64,000 bases of DNA from Gynuella sp. Lineage in GTDB: Bacteria; Pseudomonadota; Gammaproteobacteria; Pseudomonadales; Natronospirillaceae. The notes under the pieces were generated by a model that was given only the letters and a program-made list of their open reading frames with translations, was not told the origin of the DNA and searched no databases. The stretch lies in assembly GCA_028282465.1 (NCBI GenBank), contig JANQHX010000072.1, positions 62,001 through 126,000 on the forward strand. Reading direction: 5' to 3'. Below, piece by piece: positions 45,779 through 55,326 of the stretch (positions within the stretch are counted from its first letter, which is position 1; every line of letters starts with the position of its first letter). The translations under genes and the position numbers were made by a program.

Positions 45779-46380
45779 CAACTACTCCTTAATTAGTTGT
45801 GTTTTACAACGGATGCGAAGGCAGATTAGCAATTCCAAAATCCCAAAACGTGAACTGGATTCGCTTAACAGTTATTTAGAATGTGTCAACTTCACACTTT
45901 AGATAAAAATTGAACTTGCTATGCGAAATTTATTAATTTCAAAGAAATCAATTATTTTTTGTAAACAAAAAGTCAGGCATTTACAAACTGTAAGACAACA
46001 AGGCTTTATTTGTGTCAAATTGATTTACTTAGTGATCATTTTTAACGGTGACAATAATGTCTTTACAGACTGCCAACCAAGTTCACTAAACTTGTATTTC
46101 AGATAAGCTCTATAAAAATTTTTAAGGTGCGGAAAGAAACACTCTAGCCAGTCTTAAAACCTGAATCTTCTAGATAGGCAGATTAGGCGAGAAAGTGTTT
46201 TCTTGGTACTAGAGAACTAACTGGAAATCATTGAGGCCTTAATGCACTAAAGGCTAAAAGCTAGAGCTGAATAAAGATTGGTGAGGAGCAAAAACAAAAC
46301 TCCCCGCATATAGCGAGGAGTCTTTTCTTCTTTATTGGCTCCATATCCATATAGAGCCAGCTTAATAATATTTCACTGAA
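45779..46380. other. 600-bp intergenic region
   Basis: AT-rich, with no convincing gene on either strand. It holds the promoter side of the beta-helix lipoprotein gene (right after 45779) and the amtB terminator (46291-46321). A small plus-strand frame at 45921-46106 has no ribosome site and is not accepted. A TGTGTCAACTTCACA near-palindrome at 45883-45897 resembles a CRP site but is one base too short. Confidence 0.6.
46291..46321 (-). terminator. Intrinsic terminator of the glnK-amtB operon
   Basis: On the minus strand ACTCCTCGC-TATAT-GCGGGGAGT forms a nine-base stem with one mismatch, followed by TTTGTTTTT. It lies 60 bases after the amtB stop at 46381. The plus-strand side also has a T-rich tail, so it may act both ways. 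Confidence 0.75.
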
Positions 46381-47622
46381 TTACTTAGCAGAGCCAGTGA
46401 ACTCAGGGTAAGCGTCCATACCACATTCTGCGATATCAACACCTTCGTACTCTTCTTCTTCAGTAACACGGATACCCATAACAGCTTTCAGGATGCCCCA
46501 TACTATTAGAGAAGTTACGAATACCCAGATGAAGATAGTTAAAGCACCACCGATCTGACCTAGGAAAGAAGCGCCGTCGTTAGTGATAGGCACGATCAAC
46601 AGACCGAATAAACCTACAACACCGTGAACAGAGATTGCACCAACAGGATCGTCGATCTTCATTTTGTCTAGAGCCAAGATGCTGAATACTACGATCACAC
46701 CAGCGATAGCACCGAATACAGTTGCTAACAGTGGAGTTGGAGTAGAAGGCTCAGCAGTAATTGCCACTAGGCCAGCCAGCGCACCATTTAACATCATGGT
46801 TAGATCAGCTTTACGGAACAACAGACGAGCAGTAATAAGAGCAGCAACTGCACCACCAGCGGCGGCAGTGTTAGTATTTAGGAATACAACAGCAACAGCA
46901 TTTGCGCTTTCAACATCAGCCAGTTTCAGTACAGAACCACCGTTGAAACCGAACCAACCCATCCAAAGGATGAAAGTACCTAGAGTAGCTAAAGGCAAGT
47001 TTGCACCAGGGATAGCGTTTACCTCACCATTGGCACCATACTTACCTTTACGAGCACCCAATAAGATAACACCAGCTAAAGCAGCAGCAGCACCAGCCAT
47101 GTGAACGATACCGGAACCAGCGAAGTCACTGAAATTCAGTTCGAATAGGCCAAATACAGCGTTGCCGCCCCAAGTCCAGCTACCTTCCATTGGGTAGATG
47201 AAACCAGTCATAACAACTGCGAACGCAAGGAAAGCCCAAAGCTTCATACGCTCAGCAACCGCACCAGAAACGATAGACATTGCAGTAGCAACGAATACAA
47301 CCTGGAAGAAGAAGTCAGAAGCAGGCGCGTAGTATGCATCGTCTTCGGTCAATCCAGCAGCGGCATCAGCCACACCAGTAGCCATAATACCGTCAAGGAA
47401 GTAACCGCCGCCGTACATGATTGCGTAACCACATACCAAATACATTAAGCAGCTGATTGCATACAGAGCTACGTTTTTAGTCAGGATTTCAGTAGTGTTC
47501 TTAGAACGCACCAAACCTGATTCTAGCATGGCGAATCCAGCCGCCATCCACATTACTAATGCACCGCACACCAAGAAGTAAAAGGTGTCGATGGCATAAT
47601 TTGTTTGAGTCAAAGCTTCCAT
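46381..47622 (-). CDS. amtB: Ammonium transporter AmtB
   Basis: About 413 residues with 11 membrane helices and no cleaved signal. The start at 47622 is the ATG; an in-frame TTG lies just before it, and GGAG is upstream. The two pore histidines are visible in SGIVHMAGAAAAL and ISVHGVVGLFGLL, along with the NAVFGLFELNFSDFAGSG and TFILWMGWFGFNGGS signatures. It imports ammonium at low external levels. It follows glnK by about 20 bases, and GlnK binding would gate it. The operon promoter looks sigma-54/NtrC dependent. Confidence 0.95.
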   Translation of the reverse strand: MEALTQTNYAIDTFYFLVCGALVMWMAAGFAMLESGLVRSKNTTEILTKNVALYAISCLMYLVCGYAIMYGGGYFLDGIMATGVADAAAGLTEDDAYYAPASDFFFQVVFVATAMSIVSGAVAERMKLWAFLAFAVVMTGFIYPMEGSWTWGGNAVFGLFELNFSDFAGSGIVHMAGAAAALAGVILLGARKGKYGANGEVNAIPGANLPLATLGTFILWMGWFGFNGGSVLKLADVESANAVAVVFLNTNTAAAGGAVAALITARLLFRKADLTMMLNGALAGLVAITAEPSTPTPLLATVFGAIAGVIVVFSILALDKMKIDDPVGAISVHGVVGLFGLLIVPITNDGASFLGQIGGALTIFIWVFVTSLIVWGILKAVMGIRVTEEEEYEGVDIAECGMDAYPEFTGSAK

Positions 47623-47642
47623 CAAAAAATCTCCAAAATATC

Positions 47643-48029
<387 letters not shown>

Positions 48030-48110
48030 TTAAGTTATAGCGGCCTGATACAATGCCGAACCACAAGCAGCGCTTAGAATTCGTGATCGGGCCTTCCGAC
48101 GACAGGGACG

Positions 48111-48129
48111 ATTGCAGCTACCATGCCAA
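48111..48129 (-). promoter_or_regulatory. Sigma-54 (-24/-12) promoter of glnK-amtB
   Basis: On the minus strand TTGGCAT-GGTAGC-TGCAA matches the TTGGCAC-N5-TTGCA consensus, with exactly ten bases between the invariant GG and GC. The predicted start, about 12 bases downstream, is near 48102, giving a leader of about 120 bases before glnK. Confidence 0.7.
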
Positions 48130-48202
48130 GACTATTTGCCCCCGCATTACCGTGATTTAGGGCAGGTTTTGAACACAAAAAGCACTCAACCTTTTTTATT
48201 GG

Positions 48203-48249
48203 GGCACGAATTCAGTGCAGCACTTCCAGAATTGTGCACTTTATGTGCA
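48203..48249. promoter_or_regulatory. Two NtrC-like enhancer sites
   Basis: GGCAC-N7-GTGCA at 48203-48219 fits the NtrC palindrome TGCAC-N7-GTGCA with one mismatch. TGCAC-TTTAT-GTGCA at 48235-48249 is a perfect inverted repeat with a five-base spacer. Centres are 31 bp apart and fall about 109 and 140 bp upstream of the predicted glnK start site, the same geometry as the E. coli glnAp2 enhancers. They also sit just before ubiK. Confidence 0.6.
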
Positions 48250-48265
48250 CCAAATAGGGACGGCT

Positions 48266-48514
48266 ATGAAACTTCCAGAAGACCTGCTGAAAGACATCAG
48301 CGAAAAACTATCCAAGGCGCCTCTGCCAGTTGATGATCTTAAGAATAATTTACAAGCTTTCTTACATTCTTCTCTGGCGCGGCTAGATCTTGTAACCAGA
48401 GAAGAGTTCAATATACAAGCCCGTGTTTTGGAGAGAACCCGCGAGAAAGTTGAGGCAATGGAAGCTCAAATAAAAACTTTGGAACAGCAAATTCAAGAAA
48501 TTACTAAGGATTGA
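48266..48514 (+). CDS. ubiK: Ubiquinone biosynthesis accessory factor UbiK (YqiC/BMFP)
   Basis: About 82 residues, starting at 48266 (MKLPEDLLKDISEKLSKAPL) after GGGACGG. An N-terminal amphipathic helix region is followed by FLHSSLARLDLVTREEFNIQ and a C-terminal trimeric coiled coil with leucine heptads (RVLERTREKVEAMEAQIKTL). UbiK binds UbiJ and lipid and aids aerobic ubiquinone synthesis. Its position divergent from glnK is conserved in several gammaproteobacteria. The next gene begins six bases after its stop. Confidence 0.88.
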   Translation: MKLPEDLLKDISEKLSKAPLPVDDLKNNLQAFLHSSLARLDLVTREEFNIQARVLERTREKVEAMEAQIKTLEQQIQEITKD

Positions 48515-48519
48515 ACGCA

Positions 48520-49038
48520 ATGATTTTGCGCACGTTATTTTTGATGTTAATTAGCACTTCCCTATTAGCTGGGGAGTATGGAACCGTTGAAGCTAAACGA
48601 ATGAAGGTGATCTCAGATGGTGCATCCATCGCGGGTGCTAACCTAATGGGCACCTATGGCAAGTTCCGAGTTGGCGCAGGCGCTTACGCGAATGTATCCG
48701 AATTAGAGCAAGATGTAGATTCGGAATTTGAGTTTTGGTATGCCGGGGTTATTTTAGGTTACGCCCAGCCATTGACCAACCGACTTCAAATTGCCTCCGA
48801 CTTGCTAATTGGTGGCGCGAGCTTGAATCTGAGAGACAAAGTAAACTCTGAAGTTGAAGCAAGGCATCGTTTTGATGTGGCTGAGCTTAAGCTTTACGGC
48901 AAGTTTCAGATTGTTCCTATGCTCAATTTAGCGCTTGGCGGTTACTACTTCTACTCTACTGAGTTTTACACCAAAACCATGAAAGAAGATGCTATTGGAA
49001 CCACAGGTGTCAGTGTGGGCTTAGAGTTCGGGCAATAG
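48520..49038 (+). CDS. Hypothetical exported beta-barrel-like protein
   Basis: About 172 residues from the ATG at 48520, with AAGGA upstream. A short signal (MILRTLFLMLISTSLLAG) precedes alternating strands (FRVGAGAYANVSELEQDVDS, AGVILGYAQPLTNRLQIASD, LKLYGKFQIVPMLNLALGGY) ending in VSVGLEFGQ. This is the pattern of a small eight-stranded outer-membrane barrel. It is co-oriented with ubiK and probably cotranscribed. Family not recognised. Confidence 0.7.
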   Translation: MILRTLFLMLISTSLLAGEYGTVEAKRMKVISDGASIAGANLMGTYGKFRVGAGAYANVSELEQDVDSEFEFWYAGVILGYAQPLTNRLQIASDLLIGGASLNLRDKVNSEVEARHRFDVAELKLYGKFQIVPMLNLALGGYYFYSTEFYTKTMKEDAIGTTGVSVGLEFGQ

Positions 49039-49054
49039 CATCAATTTATATTAA

Positions 49055-49080
49055 CCAAGGGCTTTCCCCTTGGATTATTT
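49055..49080. terminator. Bidirectional terminator
   Basis: CCAAGGG-CTTTC-CCCTTGG forms a seven-base stem between the convergent barrel gene (stop 49038) and ppnN (stop 49075). ATTATTTCTC follows on the plus strand, a weak T-run that lies in the end of ppnN. Confidence 0.6.
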
Positions 49081-50463
49081 CTCGGTCACAACCTCATAGC
49101 AGGGTTCATATTTTGAGCCCGGTAATTTCATTCGGTGCTGATCGACAAAGCTTTGCAACAGCTTATCTAGCGGCTCCATAATTTCGATATCGCCACAGAT
49201 TTGATAAGGGCCGTGCTTCTCAATAAGGGCAATGCCTTGAGCTTTAACATTGCCCGCAACAATTCCCGAAAACGCTCGTCTTAGATTTGCTGCCATTTCA
49301 TGCACTGGCTGCTCCCGGGTCAAGTTCAAACCAGCCATATTTTCATGGGTAGGATCGAAAGGTTTCTGGAAAGCATCATCGATTTTCAACCGCCAGTTGA
49401 AATGATAAGCATCATTTTTTGCCTGACGATAGAGCTTAACCTCTTCAATACCGTGCATTATGTCTCTGGCAACTTGCGCCTGATTACCCACAATAATTTT
49501 ATATTTCTGTTGTGCCTCGTAACCCAGAGTGTCTCCTATGAAGTCATGCAATTGCTTGAAATACTCTTCGCATTCACTTGGCCCGCTTAATATCAATGGA
49601 AAAGGAATATCGGCATTCTCTGGATGCAGAAGAATTCCCAAAAGATACAAAAGCTCTTCCGCAGTGCCAGCACCACCGGGAAAAATGATCATGCCGTGGC
49701 CAGCGCGAACAAAAGCTTCCAGTCTTTTTTCGATATCGGGGAGAATAACCAGCTCATTCACTATGGGATTGGGGGCTTCTGCAGCGATGATTCCCGGCTC
49801 AGTTAATCCTAGGTATCGGGCGTCTCTAATACGCTGCTTGGCGTGAGCAATAGTGGCACCTTTCATTGGTCCTTTCATAGCTCCAGGGCCGCACCCTGTG
49901 CATATGTCCGCGCCTCGAAAACCTAGTTCATGACCGACTTCTTTAGTGTATTTGTATTCCACTTTATTGATTGAGTGTCCGCCCCAACACACCACCATTT
50001 TGGGTTCGGCACCTGGTACTAATGCGCGAGCGTTTCTTAGCAAATGAAACACATAGTCGGTAATGCCTTCTGAAGAATCGAAATCGACTCTTTTGCTTTC
50101 CAACTCACTTTGGGTGTAAACAATATCTCGTAGAGATGAAAACAACATCTCACGAGTAGAGGCAATCATTTCACCATCCACAAAAGCATCGGCGGGGGCA
50201 TTTTTTAGGTTTAATCTTATTCCTCGGTCTTGCTGTACGATCTCAATATCAAAGTCCGGATAAGCCTCTAAAATAGTTTTGGCATTGTCACTGTCGGAAC
50301 CTGTATTCAAAATAGCCAAAGCACATTGCCTAAACAAAGAATAAAGACCGCCTTCTCCGGTTTGTTTTAATTGCTGTACTTCTCTTTGGGTTAATACTTC
50401 TAAAGTGCCACGGGGTGATAACGATGCATCTACCGTAGCTCTGTTTATTGCAGTTACTGTCAT
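49075..50463 (-). CDS. ppnN: Pyrimidine/purine nucleotide 5'-monophosphate nucleosidase PpnN (YgdH)
   Basis: 462 residues (E. coli 454). It has an N-terminal DUF4478-type domain (ASLSPRGTLEVLTQREVQQL), a central LOG/lysine-decarboxylase-like Rossmann domain with CGPGAMKGPMKGATIAHAKQ and the catalytic PGGAGTAEELLYLLG, and a DUF3412-type C-terminal domain. It cleaves nucleoside monophosphates to base and ribose 5-phosphate. In E. coli it is activated by (p)ppGpp. It appears monocistronic, with a promoter in the short gap before 50463. Confidence 0.93.
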   Translation of the reverse strand: MTVTAINRATVDASLSPRGTLEVLTQREVQQLKQTGEGGLYSLFRQCALAILNTGSDSDNAKTILEAYPDFDIEIVQQDRGIRLNLKNAPADAFVDGEMIASTREMLFSSLRDIVYTQSELESKRVDFDSSEGITDYVFHLLRNARALVPGAEPKMVVCWGGHSINKVEYKYTKEVGHELGFRGADICTGCGPGAMKGPMKGATIAHAKQRIRDARYLGLTEPGIIAAEAPNPIVNELVILPDIEKRLEAFVRAGHGMIIFPGGAGTAEELLYLLGILLHPENADIPFPLILSGPSECEEYFKQLHDFIGDTLGYEAQQKYKIIVGNQAQVARDIMHGIEEVKLYRQAKNDAYHFNWRLKIDDAFQKPFDPTHENMAGLNLTREQPVHEMAANLRRAFSGIVAGNVKAQGIALIEKHGPYQICGDIEIMEPLDKLLQSFVDQHRMKLPGSKYEPCYEVVTEK

Positions 50464-50511
50464 TCAACACTCCTTAGTGGCTATGCTTTGAGTAGACCTT
50501 CCGTTGCCCCC

Positions 50512-51312
50512 TCAAACGTCCTTAAGTATGGCAGCATAACCAGATTTGTATTCAGGATATTTTAATTCATATTGATTATCTGTGATCCAACGGGATCTTA
50601 GTCTCTTACCAGGCCCTGGCAGTTCCATGTTTTGGGTACGGTTTGCATCCACTTGAGCCCTCAACCAATCCAACACTTCAGACATTTGTACTGAGTGACC
50701 ATCTGTCGCTAAAACCACTTCACTGATGTTGTCGCCTTTGAGTTGGCACTGAATAAGATCCGAAGCAATATCAGCAGCATCCTCCACGTGAATTCGATTT
50801 GTCCAGTGTGGCTTGTCGGTACCGAATCCATCTCTGGCCTTTCGTATTAACCACTCACGGCCCGGCCCATAAATGCCACTTAATCTTAAAGCCGAGCCAG
50901 TTTGAAAAGCTTGATGCTCTGCTTCTAAAAGAATTTCCCCGAACTCATCAGAAGGTTTTGGATTAACGGATTCATCCAACCATTCGTCTCCGCATTGACC
51001 GTAAACCCTAGTGCTGGAAACAAACAAAGTCTGTTCAGGCTGAAAAAGAGTTAACGCATTTTTAAAACCTTTTACATAGGCGTTTTGGTAGTTGTCTAGG
51101 GTTCTTCCACCAGCACTAAGACAATACAACATGACTTTACAGCTATAGTTTGGCGAAGAGCTTTGATTACCCACATCCAACTGAAGCGTGTCGAAAGGAA
51201 AACCCCTTAGCTCTGATCGTCGAACAGCTAATACGGAATAGGTTTTACTCAACGAGCGAGCAACTCGAATGCCTAGATCTCCAGCACCGACAACAACAAC
51301 GTCATAATTCAA
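50512..51312 (-). CDS. NAD(P)-dependent epimerase/dehydratase family protein (YeeZ-like)
   Basis: 266 residues, single-domain Rossmann protein. The nucleotide-binding motif is VVVVGAGDLGIRVARSL at the N-terminus. FVSSTRVYGQCGDEW carries the SDR serine/tyrosine region, and ALRLSGIYGPGREWL and TNRIHVEDAADIASD are typical of extended SDRs of the YeeZ group. Substrate unknown. It is divergent from recG, with only about 90 bases between the starts. Confidence 0.85.
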   Translation of the reverse strand: MNYDVVVVGAGDLGIRVARSLSKTYSVLAVRRSELRGFPFDTLQLDVGNQSSSPNYSCKVMLYCLSAGGRTLDNYQNAYVKGFKNALTLFQPEQTLFVSSTRVYGQCGDEWLDESVNPKPSDEFGEILLEAEHQAFQTGSALRLSGIYGPGREWLIRKARDGFGTDKPHWTNRIHVEDAADIASDLIQCQLKGDNISEVVLATDGHSVQMSEVLDWLRAQVDANRTQNMELPGPGKRLRSRWITDNQYELKYPEYKSGYAAILKDV

Positions 51313-51403
51313 ATTATTTATACCTCAAGTATTGTGACTTGCTGAATCACCTTATGGCACAATTAAAACTTCTCGCCAGGTCATTCACTTAGTAAGGAAA
51401 AAA

Positions 51404-53491
51404 ATGTCTAACACTTCCCTTGCCGATTCTTCAGTTACCGGCCTGAAAGGTGTTGGCGCTGCCTTGGCAGAAAAACTATCACGCATCAACATCCACAATC
51501 AGCAAGATTTACTTTTTCATTTACCTTATCGATACCAAGACCGGACACGAATCACAGCAATTGGCAGTTTAAGGATGGGCCAGGCATGTGTTGTACGGGG
51601 CACAGTCAGAGGCGCGTCAGTAGTATTTGGAAAAAGGCGTTCGTTACTGGTTAGAATCAGTGATGGCACTGGCACCATGAGCCTACGCTTTTATCATTTC
51701 AGCGCCTCGCAAAAAAATCAATTTAGAAAAGGATCCGAGGTCAGATGCTTTGGTGAAGTGAGAATTGGCAGCACTGGCCCAGAACTTTATCACCCTGAAT
51801 ACAAAATTATTAAAGATGATGAAGTCGAACCCGAAGAAGAACATTTAACGCCATTATATCCAACCACTGAAGGCCTAAACCAAACGCGCATTCGAAGCCT
51901 AGTCGAGCAAGTTTTACCCAAGCTTAATTTAAAGGGTGCTCTGACCGAATACTTGCCATTAGACATTTTACAGCGGTTGAATTTCTTGTCCTTGCAAGAA
52001 GCTGTTTTTACTTTGCATCAACCCACTCCCGATATTTCTTTAGAACAATTAGATGCTGGAGAGCATCCGGCCCAACGCCGTTTAGCTTTTGAGGAATTAC
52101 TGGCTCACAATTTAAGTCTTCAGGCCATTCGAGCTGAAGCACAGAAAGACCCGGCACCTGCACTTATTGAACAGCATAATCTGAGCGCTAAATTAACCGA
52201 ACAATTATCATTTAATTTAACTAATGCACAAAACAGAGTTCTTAAGGAAATCAGAAAAGACTTAGCAAGACCTTTTCCGATGCTGAGGCTGGTTCAAGGG
52301 GATGTGGGATCTGGTAAAACACTGGTTGCCTTATTCTCCGCATTGAGCGCAATTGAAAATGGTTTTCAAGCCTGCCTGATGGCCCCCACTGAAATTCTTG
52401 CGGAGCAGCACTTTAACAATATTTCGACGTTGATCACCCCTTTAGGAATTGAAACTGCTTGGTTAGTTGGAAAACAAAATAAAAAAAATAGAGAGGCGAA
52501 TCTTCAAAAAATCAGTTCAGGGTCTGCCAACATGGTTGTCGGCACCCATGCCTTGTTTCAAGAGTCTGTTCATTTTCACAAGTTGGGTTTAATTATTATT
52601 GATGAACAACATAGGTTCGGAGTTCATCAGCGCCTCGCTTTACGAGAGAAAGGTGTTCGAAACGGTTTAGTGCCTCATCAACTCATTATGACCGCAACAC
52701 CCATTCCAAGAACATTAGCAATGAGCGTTTATGCCGACCTAGACAGCTCAGTAATAGATGAATTACCACCAGGCAGAAAACCTGTTGTCACTAATGTTAT
52801 TTCTCAAAAAAGAAGACCAGAAGTTGTGGAACGAGTAGCGTCCGCCTGTGCAGAGTCGAGACAGGTTTATTGGGTTTGCACACTGATAGAAGAATCTGAA
52901 GAGCTTCAATGCCAAGCGGCAGAAGATACCTTTGAAGACTTAAGTCGTGCTTTGAGTCACCTCAGAATTGGGCTGGTTCATGGACGCATGAAGCCAGCCG
53001 AAAAAGCTAATATCATGAACGCATTTAAAAAACATGAGCTGGATGTGTTGGTGGCAACCACAGTTATTGAAGTGGGTGTTGATGTTCCAAACGCCTCGGT
53101 GATGATCATCGAAAATCCGGAGAGACTTGGACTGGCGCAATTACATCAGTTAAGAGGCCGAGTCGGTCGAGGCAATGCCAATAGTTTTTGTTTGCTCATG
53201 TATTCAACACCCCTTTCCCAGCAAAGCAAAGAACGCTTAAGTGTTATGAGAGAAACCTCTGATGGTTTTGTCATTGCGGAAAAAGATTTAGAACTTCGCG
53301 GCCCTGGGGAAGTGTTGGGCACTCGGCAAACAGGCTTAATTCAGTTTCGAGTCGCCGACTTAGAAAGGGATCAACACCTAATGGATCAAGTGAATGAGAT
53401 TGCTCAACAGCTCATGATCAATCATCCTGAAGTGTGCCCATGGATTGTGAATCGTTGGCTTCCAGAATCCAAACAGTATGGCCAGGTTTGA
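51404..53491 (+). CDS. recG: ATP-dependent DNA helicase RecG
   Basis: 695 residues (E. coli 693). It has an N-terminal wedge domain for fork binding (VVRGTVRGASVVFGKRRSLL), then helicase motifs: Walker A QGDVGSGKTLVAL, DEQHRFGVHQR (motif II), TATPIPRTLAMS (motif III) and QLRGRVGRG (motif VI). It drives branch migration and fork regression in recombination repair. A good AAGGAA site precedes the ATG. It appears to be transcribed alone. Confidence 0.97.
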   Translation: MSNTSLADSSVTGLKGVGAALAEKLSRINIHNQQDLLFHLPYRYQDRTRITAIGSLRMGQACVVRGTVRGASVVFGKRRSLLVRISDGTGTMSLRFYHFSASQKNQFRKGSEVRCFGEVRIGSTGPELYHPEYKIIKDDEVEPEEEHLTPLYPTTEGLNQTRIRSLVEQVLPKLNLKGALTEYLPLDILQRLNFLSLQEAVFTLHQPTPDISLEQLDAGEHPAQRRLAFEELLAHNLSLQAIRAEAQKDPAPALIEQHNLSAKLTEQLSFNLTNAQNRVLKEIRKDLARPFPMLRLVQGDVGSGKTLVALFSALSAIENGFQACLMAPTEILAEQHFNNISTLITPLGIETAWLVGKQNKKNREANLQKISSGSANMVVGTHALFQESVHFHKLGLIIIDEQHRFGVHQRLALREKGVRNGLVPHQLIMTATPIPRTLAMSVYADLDSSVIDELPPGRKPVVTNVISQKRRPEVVERVASACAESRQVYWVCTLIEESEELQCQAAEDTFEDLSRALSHLRIGLVHGRMKPAEKANIMNAFKKHELDVLVATTVIEVGVDVPNASVMIIENPERLGLAQLHQLRGRVGRGNANSFCLLMYSTPLSQQSKERLSVMRETSDGFVIAEKDLELRGPGEVLGTRQTGLIQFRVADLERDQHLMDQVNEIAQQLMINHPEVCPWIVNRWLPESKQYGQV

Positions 53492-53619
53492 GCCGATGCC
53501 AGACTATTAATTAGTCAATTTGAACTGTAAGTTGTCGTTACATTTCTGCCCCTGCATAACTGAAAATCCCTTCTAAACTAAATTATAAAGCTTAAACACG
53601 CTCTGGGATTTTCACTGAT

Positions 53620-54990
53620 ATGAACGCTTCTTCAATACCTCATTCCGTAAAGCAACACCTTGATCAAAAAGGCATCAACTATCAGTCGAGACCATTGCCG
53701 ACTAATGAAACTTTATTGAAGGTCGAGGTTTCTGTACTCAAAGACGCCCAAGGCATGCTTCAAGTATTTTTCCCTTCTGATTGCATTATCGATTTGAAAA
53801 AAATCGAACAAAACCTTGGCCGAAAGATGCAGGCGGTACCTAGCACACAACTAGACGAACTCAAAAGACGACAGGGCTTGGAAAACCTCCCTGCGTTAGC
53901 GGGCCTACTCAATATTGAAACTGTGGTGGATAAACGGTTAACGGAATTAGACGAATTCAATTTGTATTCAGGTAGTTCAGAGTTTTTACTGAGCGTTCAA
54001 TCTCAGGGATTTACTGAGCAGGCGAATATTGTAGACGTTTGTCATCGAGTACCTTTTGATGACATAGATTATGAGCTGTCTTTGTTTGATCATGACCGTG
54101 CAGAAATTGAAAAAGCGGTTGAGAACTTTACTAATTTAAGAATACGTCAAAGGCTGGAGGAGACGCTTGAGATTCCTCCCCTGCCTGAATCTGCTCAGGC
54201 AATTATTCGCCTAAGAGTTGATCCTAATGCCGACATAAATAAGCTGTCTCGTATTGTAGAAAATGACCCAAGTCTAGCCGCACAGGTAGTGAGCTGGGCT
54301 AGCTCCTCTTACTACTCAGCTCCAGGTTCCGTTAAGTCTGTACAAGACGCCATTATTCGAGTGTTAGGTTATGATCTGGTAATGAACCTAGCTTTAGGTC
54401 TGGCACTGGGTAAAACCCTTGACCTTCCGAAGGATGGCCCAGAAGGAATCACTCCCTATTGGTCCCAAGCAGTCTACAGCGCAGCGGTGATTAGCGGCTT
54501 ACAAAACCTGATACCCAGGGAGCTAAGACCCAGTTTTGGTTTGTCTTATTTATCTGGGCTACTGCATAACTTTGGTTACCTAGTACTTGCCCATGCATTT
54601 CCTCCCCATTTTGAGAACTGTAGTCGGAACCTAGAAGCAAACCGACACATGTCCAACCAACATGTGGAAAAGCATTTATTGGGCATTACCAGGGAACAGA
54701 TCGGCTCTAATTTACTGAAAAGCTGGAATCTTCCCGATGAGGTAACCTATGGGGTCAGATATCAAAACGAGAGTGCTTACCAAGGGCCGCAATCTGATTA
54801 TGCCAATCTAACCTATCTTGCTAACCGGTTGCTGTGGCAGTACCGAATGGTTAGCGGGCCTCTTGAAGTCATAAATCCAGAGGTATTTGAACAGCTGCAT
54901 ATTAACCCTGGTGACGTGCCAGAAATGATGGACCAGATTATTGAATCCAAATCAGAACTGGATGCTATTGCCCAGGGTATTCAGGTTTAA
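53620..54990 (+). CDS. YbaK/aaRS-associated domain fused to HDOD domain
   Basis: 456 residues. The N-terminal 150 or so (PHSVKQHLDQKGINYQSRPL, PSTQLDELKRRQGLENLPAL) are a YbaK/ProX-like tRNA-editing fold. The C-terminal part from about 180 is HDOD (EIPPLPESAQAIIRLRVDPN, WASSSYYSAPGSVKSVQDAI, SGLLHNFGYLVLAHAFPP, LLKSWNLPDEVTYGVRYQNE). This fusion is known in pseudomonads and relatives as a putative signalling protein. Editing activity is doubtful because no clear catalytic lysine context is seen. It follows recG by 128 bases and precedes sutA. Confidence 0.85.
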   Translation: MNASSIPHSVKQHLDQKGINYQSRPLPTNETLLKVEVSVLKDAQGMLQVFFPSDCIIDLKKIEQNLGRKMQAVPSTQLDELKRRQGLENLPALAGLLNIETVVDKRLTELDEFNLYSGSSEFLLSVQSQGFTEQANIVDVCHRVPFDDIDYELSLFDHDRAEIEKAVENFTNLRIRQRLEETLEIPPLPESAQAIIRLRVDPNADINKLSRIVENDPSLAAQVVSWASSSYYSAPGSVKSVQDAIIRVLGYDLVMNLALGLALGKTLDLPKDGPEGITPYWSQAVYSAAVISGLQNLIPRELRPSFGLSYLSGLLHNFGYLVLAHAFPPHFENCSRNLEANRHMSNQHVEKHLLGITREQIGSNLLKSWNLPDEVTYGVRYQNESAYQGPQSDYANLTYLANRLLWQYRMVSGPLEVINPEVFEQLHINPGDVPEMMDQIIESKSELDAIAQGIQV

Positions 54991-55326
54991 ACCACTTTTA
55001 GCCTGCTTTACAACCAAAATCACGGAGCAGGCCTTCCAAACCAAAGTCGAACTATAACTAGCCCAAAGCGGTATATTTTCAACACCAAATCATTAAAAAT
55101 ACGTCAAAATCTCATCTGTATAACTTCGTCTTCTAAAAAGACAAGACACATTTCAAATTCATCTAAAAATCTTTATTTTTGTAACGGTGTACGACTTTCG
55201 TGAAACCAAATGTGGACTATAAATAATGAACGCTTCTATTTGTAATCCTGTGTTCAGTTTCGTCAATCACGTTACAGGGAAGAACACAGCTGGAATGAAC
55301 TAACCGAACTTTAAGAGAGTAAGGAA
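54991..55326. other. 336-bp leader/promoter region of sutA
   Basis: No gene seen. The segment is AT-rich and should contain the sutA promoter and a leader. I see no clear hairpin with T-run after the HDOD gene stop, so read-through from that gene is possible. A GAGAGTAAGGAA ribosome site precedes sutA. Confidence 0.5.

Noticed and set aside
45883..45897. TGTGTCAACTTCACA resembling a CRP site
   Set aside because: One base shorter than the TGTGA-N6-TCACA palindrome, so spacing is wrong for CRP.
46664..47104. Plus-strand 146-codon frame inside amtB
   Set aside because: Shadow of a GC-richer conserved membrane protein gene; Ala/Pro/Thr-rich with no start context.
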